In this document: in pieces, positions 36,558 through 49,462 of the stretch | Layout: every line of letters begins with the position of its first letter | Numbering within the stretch: position 1 is the stretch's first letter | NCBI GenBank assembly: GCA_905331475.1 | Contig: CAJNYU010002003.1 | Coordinates: forward strand, 1-64,000 | DNA from: Rotaria socialis | Lineage: Eukaryota > Rotifera > Eurotatoria > Philodinida > Philodinidae | Reading direction: 5' to 3' | Length of the DNA: 64,000 bases | Notes under the pieces: generated by a model | What the model was told of the DNA's origin: nothing | What the model saw: only the letters and a program-made list of their open reading frames with translations | Databases searched by the model: none | Translations under genes and position numbers: made by a program

Positions 36558-39210
36558 TTATATAATGTGATAACGACTGTCGTCGAGAACCGAACGATTA
36601 ATCAAATGATGTTGAACAAGTAGACCCAGTGTTGTTAGAGCGAGCTTCTCTTCCACTGCAGGCCCATAATTTTGCCAGTACTCACCAAAGACACCATGCG
36701 AATCTGCTGGGTTGAGTTCAGAAACACGAAAACCACGACAAGCTATTGCTACAGCTAATTCATGCATATCATGATCAACGATAAGCACAGGTATAGGTCC
36801 ATGATATTTGCTCTTATGAAATTCGTTGACAAAATCATGATAGACATCGGGTATTTGATAGTCACCAATCTTTTTGGAGAAGATTGGTAAAGCAAACACA
36901 ATAGCACGAATATGTGTGTATGTAGCACCTTCTTCTTTTATGACGCATCGCATGGCATGAGCAGCCAATCTTCGTACTTGACTATCGATTCCAATGTGTT
37001 TGCCAGAAAAAATGCCAAGACCAATGCCTGTCTCAACTACGATTTGTACTTTTTCTCGATCACACACTCGTAATCTGAATTTTGCCATACGTTTAAGATG
37101 GACAAGCAGAAGATTTTCGCTAAGTAGCACAGGTGGATGATTTTTCACTGGATGAAAATCTCTGCCATCAAATACTGCCATTTTGCCTGTTACTTGATCA
37201 AGCTCAAAGACGTTTCTCCAATTAGTGATATAAACTAGAATATCATCAACATCATGTACTCGCCCGGCAAAATCAACGCCTGTCACCGAAATGAGTTTGA
37301 TACGATTTGGCCAGTCGTCGTAGAGCGAACGCGGCAAAACTTTTGCATCGAACTTCATCATAACAGGACAATCGGAAACACGTACGACAAATTTCATATG
37401 AAAAGCTTCACGACCATTCATACTTTTACCTTCAAGAGCTCGCTGAATAAAGGATTTTTCCAGTCCTGGAATCTCTCGATCAGCATAAACAGTGAAAGAG
37501 TTTTGCCAACGCTGAATTTCAGAAACAGTCATAGTAAACGCAGAAGAACCTTCACGTGGAAAGTAAATTATTCTGTTGGGATCCATAGTTGACGGAAGTG
37601 TATCCAAATTGAATGCTTGAACACCTTGCACAATACACTTACCAACAATATTGTGAAAACCAAAATTTCGTGTAAGAAAATCTTTCATCTGATCAGTTTC
37701 ATGAATACATTTGCCACTCATCGGGCCCTCTTTGTTCATTGGTGAAAGACCATGCATGAGATGTCCGAATAGAGTTTGCAAGTCAAACGGAATCGATGCA
37801 TGATCGGCAAATATTTTACTTGGATATGGTTTTACTCTTCGTTCTTTAATTGGTAGGTGGTATGCATCAGATAAAGGCAATGATATTTCTGGAGGTCTCA
37901 AAGGTGTACTTTGCAATTCCGGTGCAACTTTATGAGGTTTGCCTGCTAATTTGATTACTCCATCAGTTTTACTCATTGGTTTAGATGTGTGTTTTCCTGC
38001 TCCTGATGCGCTTGTTCCGTCATCTAAAATTGAAGCAGCCGTTAGTTTTTGTTGAGAACACCCGCAAGGCTGAAGGGACGATTTTGTTTCGGCAGCATCT
38101 GTACTGGTCGCTCGTACAATACCTTCGCTTCGTGTTTGAACTTGCTCTTTTGGACAACTTGGACTTGTTCTATTCAAACCAATAGATATATGAGTCGATG
38201 GAGAATTATCCACTGAATTTCCATTTGTATCTAGATATAAAATAAAACAAGTATTCTATTGATGTTTGTTGAAATAAAATGAAATCGAATGAAAAAAAAT
38301 CTTATTTTGTCTTGTAAAAATTCTTTGTCGGGGACAGTATTTTGACAATGAAAAAAAACGACATGTTTTCCGTATGCTATATAAGAAAAAGGTGCTATTT
38401 CTCTAGTATATAGATTGGCAACAATTGCAGTTTTCGTCACTGTAGTTCAAAGGAAGAACCAATAAAACGCGAGAAAAATCATATGTTCTCACTTTGAACA
38501 TTCGTTGACACCAAAAAGATCTTCTGATTGAGACTGCTATTTTGATATAGTACTCTTGAACCGTTGGTTTGAGTATGGATATCACGGCCGACCTTTCTCA
38601 ACAACGCTTCCATGTCAATATTAGGATTTTTTATGTATTTTAACAAATTTTCCATCAAATAACCGTGTTCACCATTTCCTGTTTCACTACATGCCCCTGG
38701 CCGTATGCAGTTTGAATATGCTACCAGTGTTTTCGTTGGTGCTCTCACAGAGAGTAAACTTGGTTGAGCGTTGAGCTCTTTATGATTCGTACACGTCCGC
38801 CAACAATCAAATATACATATTGTAGCACTGGGCTTTTTGTTAACTAATACTTTCATGATATGTCCTATTGAAACAGTATTGTCCATCATGTTACTACTTT
38901 CAGGTTTATTTGTATCATAAATGTGACCCGACATTAGTAAATAATTTTCACGCTCATATGGTTTCGAATGGCCAGCAAAATAAAACAGTATGCAATCAGT
39001 AGGCTGAATTCCAGCAACAAATTCATTAAAAGTCTGATGAAATACTTTGAGATTAGGATTGGTTTGCATTTTTACAGTAAATTCAATACTTTCAAGAGTA
39101 TTTTTCAATATTTCAGCATCATTGATGCAGCAAGCTAATGGACTGGAAACATAATCATTGATGCCAATAATAAACGCTTGTTTTCGTTGATAAGTCAGTG
39201 AAGAGGACAT
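36558..39210 (-). CDS. Caspase/paracaspase-like protease fused to an unrecognised C-terminal region
   Basis: Exon 1 (39210-38493) and exon 2 (38230-36558) join in phase to 796 residues. Residues 5-230 are a peptidase C14-like p20 fold: AFIIGINDYVSSPLACCIND, catalytic His81 in LFYFAGHSK and Cys136 in ICIFDCWRTC. The ENYLL strand after the His resembles paracaspases more than executioner caspases. Residues about 240-355 are Ser/Thr/Pro-rich linker. Residues about 405-796 are a compact conserved-looking region with ETGIGLGIFSG (about 639-649), IRAIVFALPIF, PVLIVDHDMHELAVAIA and LNPADSHGVFGEYWQNYGPA. I do not recognise this family; the glycine-rich loop is only loosely reminiscent of nucleotide or ADP-ribose binding folds. 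No death-fold domain or membrane segment is seen. It lies beside two ADP-ribosyltransferase loci on the same strand. Confidence 0.8.
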
Positions 39211-41342
39211 TAAATCTGAAACTGATCGACAAGCATACGATAGTTGCTTAAAAGAATACGAAAGAGTATTTTGTAGTCTGATTTTTGTCTGCTGAGTTTT
39301 AAATAGTAGCTAACATTCAATAGTCTCAATTCACAAAGTAACGCTTGTGGTGCTTATTCTGATAAATTAAGTCAAAAGTGTACGTAGATGAAAAGATGTA
39401 AGAGTTTATTCGACTTAAATGATCATTCAATATTACAATTGAATATGAAAAAAATCTATCTAAATAGATAAATGTACATTGATTGTAATATCTAATGTGT
39501 AAACTACAGTAGTTCATTTTCGGTATAAGCAAATTTCTATCAACGATATTGAATCGTTAGAAGAACTAACTGCATTAATTTGTTGATCGTTGAAATGAAT
39601 GTTAACTGTGTGTAGTGAAAAGCAACTACAATAAATCTGATCAAAGCATATCGACAATGAATCATTCATTGAAGTTAAACAGTATGTGAAAGTGCAAAAA
39701 CAAATTAAAACTATAAAATCATACTACCAACTTTCGTAAAGTCATTCGTTTTATCGATTTGATCTTATTCGAACCAATTGTCATCATTTAACACTAGTAG
39801 TTACTATTCGTTTGAGCATTCTTTGTCAACAAAAGATAGTTATTTTTAAACAATCAAGATGCACGTGATAGTAGAGAACAAGATAAAAACAACAACAAAT
39901 CATAGGTGTAATAAATGACTCTCTCTCTCTCTCTCTATGCTTCAGTTTTCGACATATCGCTTTTTCGTTTCTCTTTCCACATTGCGTCGGTCCATGAAAA
40001 TTATTTTGATTGCAACGTAAATATTAGAAGAGCCGATGCTACCTCTTTTCCTCATTTTTGCATCAAAACAACTCTGAGTCATTTTTCATGTGTCATCGAA
40101 ATAATTTCATCTCAGACTTGATTGCAAGTCAACATCACATATACGCTGAGAGTATGAAAAAAGAGCACAAACAAATCCAATGACCATTTCTAGTGTACGT
40201 AAAAGTACCATTATGAGATATCAATAGTCGATTTTTATTATTAAAGGTGCAAAAATGTCGATTCAAAATAAATATAAATACTTAATATCAGTACAGGAAA
40301 TTATAAAATCCATTCGAAAAAGAAAACATTTCCAGAAAAAATTATAATAATTTTAGCTGAAGAATGATCACCAACAATAAATTCAACAAATTCGATATAG
40401 AAAATTCGATTATTTCCAGTGAACATGTTGCTTAACCGCTAACTCTTGCGGAAACTTAGAATTCATGTGGTAAAGATTATGAATTAATTGACTAAGCATT
40501 ACTAACATTCTGTAAATATGTCAGACTGACATAGAAACTAATTAATCTTGAATCGCATAAAAAATGTCAATGATAAAAAAATCCCTTTTCTCCATTGTAC
40601 AGCATTCTTATCACTAAAAGCATATTTTTCTGTTATTATCGGCTGAATATCATTTTGTTATCGGACAAAATAAGATATTGTCAAAGTAATGCCGATCGAC
40701 AAAAGAACAACCACAAAATGTGGCGATGATGATATCAATGTTTATGGTCTCTTGATATGGACTAGGTATTGGCAGCATTTGAGAAGGAGAAAAGTATTTG
40801 GCGTACTATCGAATTTATTATTGACATTAGGAAAATGACAAATACGAATAACAACAGCCAAATCAAGAGAGCGAGAGAAAGAGCCATTATGTTATTTTCC
40901 TGATTTATAGCTTAGCAGGGTAGAACAAATCTTGTCTAAAAAGAGTCGTCATAAATATCATTGTATTGAAAGGTTATTTATTCTAAGCAGAAACAATCAT
41001 CTATTTGTATTTTTTCTCGGATTACAAAAAAAGGAACCGACAATAATTTCAAAAACAAAAAGGTATTTCGCTAAAATAAATTACTGCACATCAATCATAT
41101 AGACGCGTATGGATGTTAGATTGACGAGAACGAGAGAGATTTTCTTCTTCAAAAAGTTCCATCTGTAAATTTTGTTTTTTCATTGATTTAAGAGAGAAAA
41201 AATATTCAAATGAAGGAACATTTTTGACCTAACATTTTGTCTGTATGTAGACTAAAAGGGGACATATGCATGATTCATGAATTTCCTTTCATTGATATAT
41301 ATCAAGATCTTTAGTAGCAATTGACATAGCAAAAAACTTACG
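39211..41342. other. Intergenic, 2.1 kb
   Basis: AT-rich, with a short CT microsatellite at 39919-39936. No gene is seen. Confidence 0.4.
39919..39936 (+). repeat. (CT)9 microsatellite
   Basis: Nine CT dinucleotides in a row. Confidence 0.9.
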
Positions 41343-44153
41343 ATGTCGACGTATACAATGCTTCATGTAACTATTCAACGTGATTCGAATAGTGTGCCAT
41401 GGGGATTTCGAATGGCGGGTAACTCTTTTTTTTTCTCCAGGAAAACAAGAGTCCAAATTTGCTTTTGAATGAAATTTTTAGGTGGAAGAGATCATGGTGG
41501 CCCATTACAAATTCAAACCGTTAATCCAAATAGTTTAAGTGAACGATGTGGAATGCGAACGAATGATTATATTCTTAGAATTGGTCAAATATCAGCTGAA
41601 TTTCTTCAACATCAAGAAGCTCACGAACTCATTAAACGGCAAAGTAATGTATTGGACTTAATTTTACAAAGGTTAGTCAAAATAACAAAACAAACAAAAA
41701 CCGTTCTTTAAAATATTCTAATTAATAGAGGTGCTGTTCCAACTACTGCTGACTATAATAGTCGTGCAAATTTTCCGACTCATCAACCAGCGCAGCATAG
41801 ACCACCAGCACATGTTGTACCTCAACCTCAATATCAACCGCCGCCTCAACATCATAGCTCGCAGGTATTTATATAAGTATTGCATTACACTTGACGATGA
41901 TAAGACGAACCTTTTTTGTTCTTGAAAAATAATAACAGTTGGATCTAGTTGAAAATTTGATCAGAAATGGAGTCCTTCCCTTCTATTCTAGCTTGAATTT
42001 GTTGAATTCTATTATTTTCTCTACAATCAAAACAAATACTTGCTAAAAAAGAATAATCCTTGTAAAAATAAATGTGGAAACTTCGGATTTCATCCGAGAG
42101 TTATGTGTACCGGAAAAAGTGCATGGGACATATGAGTCATTCTAGAATGTCGGAACATCAAAATTATCATGAGAAACTAGGCAATTTGATTTCTGGATAC
42201 AGTTTCTGTGCATTGTGAAACGTTTTTCAGGCGATGTTTCGTTAGAAAGCTACGGTTTAGTTCAAAACTAATATCAGATTCGGAATCAGCGTTAAAAACT
42301 GAGTCGAGTTATATATGTTGTGGATAATTCTGAGAAAAATTTGTTTTTTGAAAAAAAATCCCTGTACTCCTCCTCAGGGATGGCCTGGTCAAAAATGACA
42401 ATGTTATCGATAACTCAACCATCTCTTGAGGGATTCTTCTCATCTTCGAACTCGACCGAGATATTCATGAGATTGAACTGTGTGGAAAATTTCATCACGG
42501 TCTGACTCTCCTTTCGAAAGTTATCGCGCCTACGGCCGGACACACTGACCGATTCTGGAGTGTATTCACTTTTTGAGTACACAAAAATGATGTTCAAGAT
42601 CCACGTGTATAAAGATACAATTCATATAACTTTGATATACACCATAAACGTTTAGATAAATCTATTTTATTGAATAGATTCCTATGCCGATATCACACAA
42701 TCAGGTTGTAATAAGTGCAAGTACTAATACACCAATCGGTCTCTATTCTGCTGAAAATGTAACAGATACCATAGAACGTACACTTAAAAGGTAGACATAA
42801 TAAAAACTAGACAATGCACATCTATATGCATGATGTAACTACAGTTTTTCATGACTTGAAGTTGATCATTATTTTACATCAATACCAAATCACGCATGCG
42901 AATGTTTGTGTACCATTTTTCTTTGTTTGTACAGTGCCTTAGAGTACCTTTTCTTTTTCTTCTTCTTCAGTATTGATATAGCTTCTGATCATCATACAGA
43001 ACAATCGAAAAGGTAAATATATTTGAACACGTGAAAAATCTTTTTAAAATAGATAAATTCAAGTGCCAATACGTATCAACCAGCATCATCTCATTCTATG
43101 CCAAAACCAATACCTCATAACGAATCACATCAACAGCCAAATTCGGTACCTCATGTTTCGCCTGCAAAGCCAATTAGTAAAGTTTTTGAATTTAAAAATA
43201 TATTTTGAATTATATATTTTAAATTTATAGTAACGGACAATGTATCAATAAATAAAAGCTCACAAGATGCAGCTGCAATAGGCCGTCGTATATTCAAGAA
43301 AGGTATCAAAGGTAGTGCTTCATTGAATCCAAATGATAATATAAATCAAGTTGCTATATGTTTTGCATGTGCAATTCGTATACGGTAATTGCCAGGCATA
43401 TATATATATATGAGTTTGACTTTTCTATAAAAATTCTGAATAGAGGTCCATTTATTTCGGCTATGGATCGTTGCTATTGTGTCGATCATTTTACTTGTTC
43501 ACATTGCTCAATAAATCTAATGGAATGTGGTTTTGTTGAAGAAAATGGAAAATTATTTTGTGAACTTGATTTTGAGCAATATTTTGCACCTTTCTGTGCT
43601 AAATGTGGTCATAAAATATTGAAAGTAAAATTATCTAAATCATATTTTTATTGATTTTACAATCACAAAAAAAAACAAATAGGAATGCATTCATGCACTC
43701 GAAAAAACATGGCACCCTGAGTGTTTTGTATGTACAGCATGCCGACGAGAAATCGGTAATGGATCATTTCATGTTGAAGAAGGCCAGCCATATTGTATTA
43801 GCGGTAATATTGACTGAAAAAGTTTTGCATCTAGATAAAAATATTAAATACAATATGTATATTTTTAGACTACCAACGAATGTTTCAAACCAAATGTAGT
43901 GGATGCGAATTTCCTATTGAACCAGGCGACAAATATCTTGAAGCGATGGGTGGTACATATCATGCAGAATGTTTCACTTGCTCTGTACGTTGTATTTTTT
44001 GTTTCGTCAAAATTGAACTCTCTTTTTTTTGTTCTTTTTTTTCACCAAATCTAGTTATGCCAGGTGAGCTTAGATGGTCAAGCATTTGTGGCAAAAAATA
44101 ATAAACCTTATTGTCGTCAACATGGTCGCCCAACGTTTGCTCGCTTTAATTAG
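41343..44153 (+). CDS. PDLIM: PDZ and LIM domain protein (Enigma/Zasp/PDLIM type)
   Basis: Eleven exons (41343-41418, 41482-41671, 41729-41864, 42678-42790, 42972-43013, 43064-43176, 43231-43384, 43444-43624, 43683-43803, 43869-43984, 44055-44153) join in frame to 446 residues. An N-terminal PDZ domain has carboxylate loop PWGFRMAGG and core LQIQTVNPNSLSERCGMRTND. A Pro/His/Gln-rich linker with a Zasp-like IGLYSAENV follows. Three LIM zinc domains come after it, starting CFACAIR, CAKCGHKI and CSGCEFPI, and ending CRQHGRPTFARFN. Proteins of this group link alpha-actinin at Z-discs and stress fibres to signalling proteins. The short middle exons in the linker look like cassette exons. Intron 3 (813 nt) is exceptionally long for this gene. 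Confidence 0.93.
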
Positions 44154-44668
44154 CTCTATTTCTTTTCGATTTTGAATAGCGTAAAAAAAACCGAACAAGA
44201 AGCTCATAATTACATAATAAATATATATGTATATGAAATTTATCCTCAATAAACAGAATATTTCTAATCCAATATGCGACGTTTTGTTCTTGTCAATAGA
44301 GACACAAAAGAAATGAAAGCTGAAAAAAAAAAGAAATAGAAAGTATCAATCATCAAACATTTTATTTCAAGTATGCCATAATGCACCTATTCTTATTCTT
44401 TTCCATTCCGTTTTGCATCTGTATTAATTCATTTTTAAAAACGATCAAGTATAGATGTGCGTATCGAACTGTGTTTTTTTTCATCATCAATAACAACAGC
44501 GATCTCTCTATTATAATTTTTTTCTTCTTTACTTTTTTCTCTTTTTTATCAAAAAACAAAAAAAAACACGAAAAAAAGAGAAAAGAATCGTTTAACATCA
44601 ACATTCATTGACAGTGTTAAGTTGTTGTTTTCACATGGGAGCATTTTGTCCAACAATTTCTTCTAGAC
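44154..44668. other. Intergenic / 3' UTR of the PDZ-LIM gene
   Basis: AATAAA occurs near 44248. Long T/A-rich low-complexity stretches create overlapping spurious open frames on both strands. Confidence 0.5.
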
Positions 44669-47048
44669 ATGTTGCCTGTCGATTGGTTACATGTTAATGG
44701 AGTTAGTTTGTCAACAGATATTCATCAACCAGCATCACATACATCTGATTACCGATCGAAACATGTTACCAGTCCAACTCTAGAATTAACTTCGCCAATG
44801 ATATCTTCGCCTAATTCTATTCCGTTCACATCAGCAGCCGTTGATGGACAACAAAATAATAGACAACATTATCAAAAATTAGAAAATACAGATCTACCGA
44901 AAAAGCTTTTTATTGATAGACAAATCAAAAAAGTCAAATCCCTACCGGGATTAATTAAGTAAGATAAAATAATTCCTTTTTGAAAATTTTTGCGTAAAGA
45001 ATACTTTTTAAGTAACTCTATGTTATGCAAAAAGCTGATTTGCTGAACGTAGAGCAAAAGAATACGATGCACCTACAGAAATGTCATGTAGATATATCGT
45101 GTGGATAAAATATATAGTAGCATGAATTTCTGGAAAAATAGATGACATAATCAAATGTTTATTAACATAGACAGAATGTGTTTCAAGAGAATGTTATCAT
45201 TTTCCTAAAAAGGAAACTCATCAGCCGAACAAAGAATGCTCAATAGTTGTTACGCAACAATACTAACATGGAGGGCATTCATACAAAAATGACGTTAATG
45301 TTCCTAGCATGTAAATATCATTGCGTACACCCATGAATGAAATCGACAAAAGTGTTTTTAATCAATGTTTGATTTGCACTCAACTTGGTAAATGGTCGGC
45401 TACTTGAACAAAATTTGTAACTCTTAACGCAATGTCTTATTATATCTAGTAATTTGTTTGATAATTAATTACTATTCTTTTTTTGGGCGCTTTTTTAATC
45501 GTTGATTCTTCAAGTTTTTAAAATAAGGATCTTTGGCGGATATATATACAAAAAAGAAAAGAAATACGCAGACATATTAAAGCAAATAATAGAAAAATAA
45601 ATATTAAACGATCATACGTTTGAGTAGTTTTATCGACACTGAAGTTGTATGAAATTCTTTTTTTTGAGATGTTATCGAAATTATTCCATTAGTTGATAAT
45701 AGTTCTATCATAATAAACATCTTTACTTCATAGAAATCTATTTTATTCTTATTTCAGAGGCACTGCCCTATCTCGTCATATATCACTTCATACAGCGTCA
45801 AATGGAAATCAAAATGATTCCAATCCAACAACAAATAATAATTCGAATAACAATTCACAGCCTTCTGTGGCAATCGAGACTGATACTGAATCTTCACCAT
45901 CACGTCAATATCATGAACGGACCAATGAAACTCGTCGACCTCGAGTATCGTTTTCTGAATTTCATAAAATACAATTTTATGAAGATACAAATGACTCTTC
46001 CCAACAATCACCACATCGCCGTCATAGACATCGTTCATCGAAGAAAATAGCTGCATTTACTGGTAATAATTATGTTTCTCCGCCATCCATTCAACATCCT
46101 CAAATACTTCAAAATAATTATTCTCCATTGTCTCGACAACAACTAGCAGGACAAGAATTAAATATTAAAAAACAATTACTATTTCCTTCACCACGCGGAC
46201 ATTCATCGCGTATAACACATTTACCTGATATACTCAGTCAATCAGGACAAATGGAAACTTCTGTACATGAAAAATATGTTTTTCAAGGTGAAAAAGATTC
46301 TTCTCGATTACCTGAATCAACATTTGAAATACCGATCAATTCTTCGACTGAAATATCTCGTGAAAGTACTCGAGCCGGTGGTATACGTTCATCAGCATTA
46401 CAAGATTATCATGATCAAAACAATAAATTAGATGCTGGTGATAGTGCTATGAATTCCGTATTTATCAATGGTTCATTGTCTTCATCATTAACTAGTCGAC
46501 AACGTCCACTTCGTACAATATCACTTCGACAACAATTTAATTCGCCGACGAGATCAAAACCATCGACTACTACAAATAATAATCTTCAAATTGTCACAAA
46601 TCCACGACGATCAGCTTCACTTAAGCATACAGCTGCACGTATGAATTCCATTGATGATGATCATGAAGAACTACCAAACAATGGATTAGCATCCATAGGA
46701 GAAAGTCGACCAACGACAGGTATGAATTCATCAAAACCATTAAAAGCGGATTATATTATACATTTTAATTCAAAAAATCCATCTAATGGACAAACAACCA
46801 TGGATTCAATCGACAGAAATCGTTATACTGTTAAATCAAATTTTTATGAATCATCACAAGAACGTTTTCATAATGTTTTAAAAGTTGTTCGACCACCATA
46901 CATTGCAACTATTACTAATTCAAATAATGAATCAAAATTACAAACAACTATGAACAATACTACAAATGGAAGTGTTCGCTCATCGCATACTAATAGTGGA
47001 CATGAAGCTCACGATTATCATATCACATCAAATACAATTTTTGTATAA
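44669..47048 (+). CDS. Ser/Asn-rich protein with an RVxF-type motif, unknown function
   Basis: Two exons (44669-44958, 45758-47048) join in phase (GLIK|GTALSRH) to 526 residues. I do not recognise the family. The protein is almost entirely low complexity and rich in Ser, Asn, Thr and Gln, with basic patches (KKVKSLPGLIK, PHRRHRHRSSKK, RRSASLKHTAARM). One segment stands out: RPRVSFSEFHKIQFYED, an acidic/aromatic patch starting with an RVSF that fits the PP1-docking consensus. Serines in RxxS contexts suggest a phospho-regulated, disordered adaptor. The 799-nt intron is long for this genome. The real start could lie upstream, because TTCTAG|AC just before the ATG looks like a splice acceptor. 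Confidence 0.65.
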
Positions 47049-47555
47049 TTAAGAATGTATCTAATCGTCATCGTTTGTTTCATTGTCAAATTAGATACTA
47101 TTTTAATTGAAATAAAATAAAACAATATTAAGCATCTTTACTAAAATCTAACTTGAATTCGAGTTCACTTCTTTTTAAAAGAAACACATTTAACGCTATA
47201 GCTACGCTGATGACATTGATTTCATTTTCGTTTTCGTTTTCTTTTTTTTTATGTCAGCGTGAAAAGTAATTTGACAAATGTAATAGAGTTAAATATGTTG
47301 TGAAGCGAGAACAATCGGAACAAAATTGTTTAGCTTTCTTTTTACTCAGTTTTTTCTTTTTACAAACGAACGTATTATTACAAAAATCGGGGCGAATCTG
47401 TTGTACAGCAATGACAATGTTTTACGCGAACAAATTACTTATTTCAGGGCGTTTTTTCTTATGTTTTCATAGTACTCATTGAGTTACCTGAAAAATGGCC
47501 ACGTTCTCAACCTCAACAAACGATGTTTGTAGAATGAAACTTACTTTCAATGTGT
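47049..47555. other. Intergenic
   Basis: AATAAA at about 47110 would serve the upstream gene. No gene is seen. Confidence 0.4.
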
Positions 47556-47563
47556 ATTTGGAT

Positions 47564-48324
47564 CAGGGTGGCCAGATCTTCTGAAGCCTAGGAAAATTTT
47601 TTGTGAATTTTGAACATGTTTCTGATTTTCTGATTTTTTCTGAATTTGGAATATTTTCAGATCGTTGCTTTGCCACTAAAACTAGGTACGATTATAACCC
47701 ATTGCTATAATAAATCAACAGTGTTTCATCAATTTTCTTTATTAATCATCTTTTATATTCCGCATTCGAATTCGAATTCTGGAGTAGAATTGGTTTTCGG
47801 TTACATGAAGCATTTATAGTCCGATTATCTTAATCCAGTAATATAAAACCAGATAATGCTTAACTTAAAATAAAAATGATTGGTAATAATTCTTGGGAAG
47901 GTTTTTATTAGCATATGTTATCTTAAACAAACTTTCTAGAGCAAATTCCAAAAGATACGAAATATGAATAACAATACCGAGATGATGGAATTTAACGTTT
48001 TTTTTTCTCGTTGGATTTCTTAATCTACGCAGAATGTATGTGATTTAGTTCTGCTCGTTTTTGTGAACGAGTTTTAAATTTAAAAAGAAGCGCAACATTA
48101 AATATCTTTTATTGGTGTTTGCGTATTCGCTAAACGATATATTCACTATAGTTTCTTTCGTTCTATTTAAATATCTTTGAAAATAAAGTTCCAATCAGTG
48201 AACCGAAATGCAGCAGAATTTTGGATGCCATTATTTTAGTGGAAGATCTACTAATTTGCCAAAAACTGCCATTTTCTGATTAATTTCTGATTTTTCAGAG
48301 ATTGTTTCTGATCTGACCACCCTG
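47564..48324. mobile_element. hAT-type MITE, 761 bp
   Basis: The terminal inverted repeats are CAGGGTGG(C/T)CAGATC, flanked by the perfect 8-bp duplication ATTTGGAT (47556-47563, 48325-48332). Subterminal TTTCTGATTTTCTGA-like repeats occur at both ends. No transposase frame remains. CAGGG ends plus an 8-bp TSD are classic hAT features. The termini differ from the hAT element at 8262, so this is a second family. Confidence 0.9.
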
Positions 48325-48332
48325 ATTTGGAT

Positions 48333-48806
48333 ATGTTTTCTAGTTTTACTCGACATATGATGACGACAAAGATTCACACATGCAATTTCATTTCCGAAAA
48401 GCACAATAAATATGAATTTCTTATTAAATATTTTAACGAATAGAACGTCAGCTCCGAAAGCAACAATGAATCACAGCAAGAATTAGGAAAAAAAATCTGC
48501 GTAAAATATTGTACTCAAAACTTCAAGCTAACCATTGGTACAGATCGTTCGTCATACCCCCTACTGTTTTTTCGAATGCACTTATCTTTACTCTCGTAAG
48601 AATCGAAATTTGACAATAATTAAATCTGTTACATGACGATGACGATCATTTATTCCAATAAAATTTCTTGAGCAAAAAATAAATAAAAAGACTTTAGTTA
48701 CACATTAGACTTCAACAGAATGAAATGACAATTGTATTCAAGCGGAAAATATTTCGGCGAATCCCGTACACCATGTTTTTAATTTGTTTTATCAAATAAA
48801 TGATTA
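48333..48806. other. Intergenic
   Basis: No gene is seen. Confidence 0.35.
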
Positions 48807-49025
48807 TTACTTGTGGATTTTCCGCTGAAAATCTCTTGTTCGATTTCCATGACGTTTGTGGTCAACACTACGTTTAGTTGTCAAAGACAAGCCACCATTA
48901 GTATCATTTACAATTGTAGCTACAGCCGATAGTCTGTTTGTCTTTGGTTTATATGTAGGTTTTGCATAGAAAGTCGTTGTCAGAATCAGCAAAATAAATA
49001 TTACGACGAAAGATAAAGTACGCAT
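48807..49025 (-). CDS. Small secreted peptide precursor (candidate)
   Basis: A 72-residue frame from ATG with a textbook signal peptide: MRTLS followed by a 15-residue hydrophobic core (FVVIFILLILTTTFY) and a likely cut near AKP. The mature part is basic and lacks cysteine. It holds a dibasic site (TTKR|SVDHKRHGNR) like prohormone-convertase sites and a second KR. No family is recognised; a neuropeptide or antimicrobial-type precursor is possible. There is no glycine-amide signal. It could be a chance ORF, but the signal peptide is strong. Confidence 0.5.
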   Translation of the reverse strand: MRTLSFVVIFILLILTTTFYAKPTYKPKTNRLSAVATIVNDTNGGLSLTTKRSVDHKRHGNRTRDFQRKIHK

Positions 49026-49462
49026 GCTTTGCTACTTCTCTAAATGATCGAAAATGTATAATGAAAAACAAAATCCATTGATATTTAAAAAGAAATATAC
49101 TACGGTTTAATAAATGAATACAATCTGTTACATACAATCGATATTAAGTGACTACTTTTCAGATAAGAACAAGTTTTCGAACATTTTCTATGTTCGAAAA
49201 TGAGGTCACTTTGTTACGTATAAAAATTAATTTGAAAAAAAATAAGGCTGAATCTTATGATTATTTTCCTCCAGCCGTTATGATAGATATTTTTCTCTGG
49301 AAAATATGAAAAATGAGTTAAAATGATAAATGATTCTTGTTTATCTTTCAAAATGAGCGATAGCAATTTGAAAAAATAGTAAAATGTGAATCTCCATGAT
49401 CGTACGCAATAGTTTAAGACTCTTTTCTTTCTGATCAGATGAACAATTATACTCATTGGCTT

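Noticed and set aside
38231-38440. 69-codon frame within the caspase-gene intron
   Set aside because: It lies inside a phase-consistent GT-AG intron and has no domain.
41870-42677. Transposon in the long PDZ-LIM intron 3
   Set aside because: The intron is unusually long, but I could not find convincing terminal repeats or a target duplication.
44362-44611. Overlapping Lys- or Phe-rich frames on both strands
   Set aside because: These are products of A/T-rich low complexity in the 3' flank of the PDZ-LIM gene.
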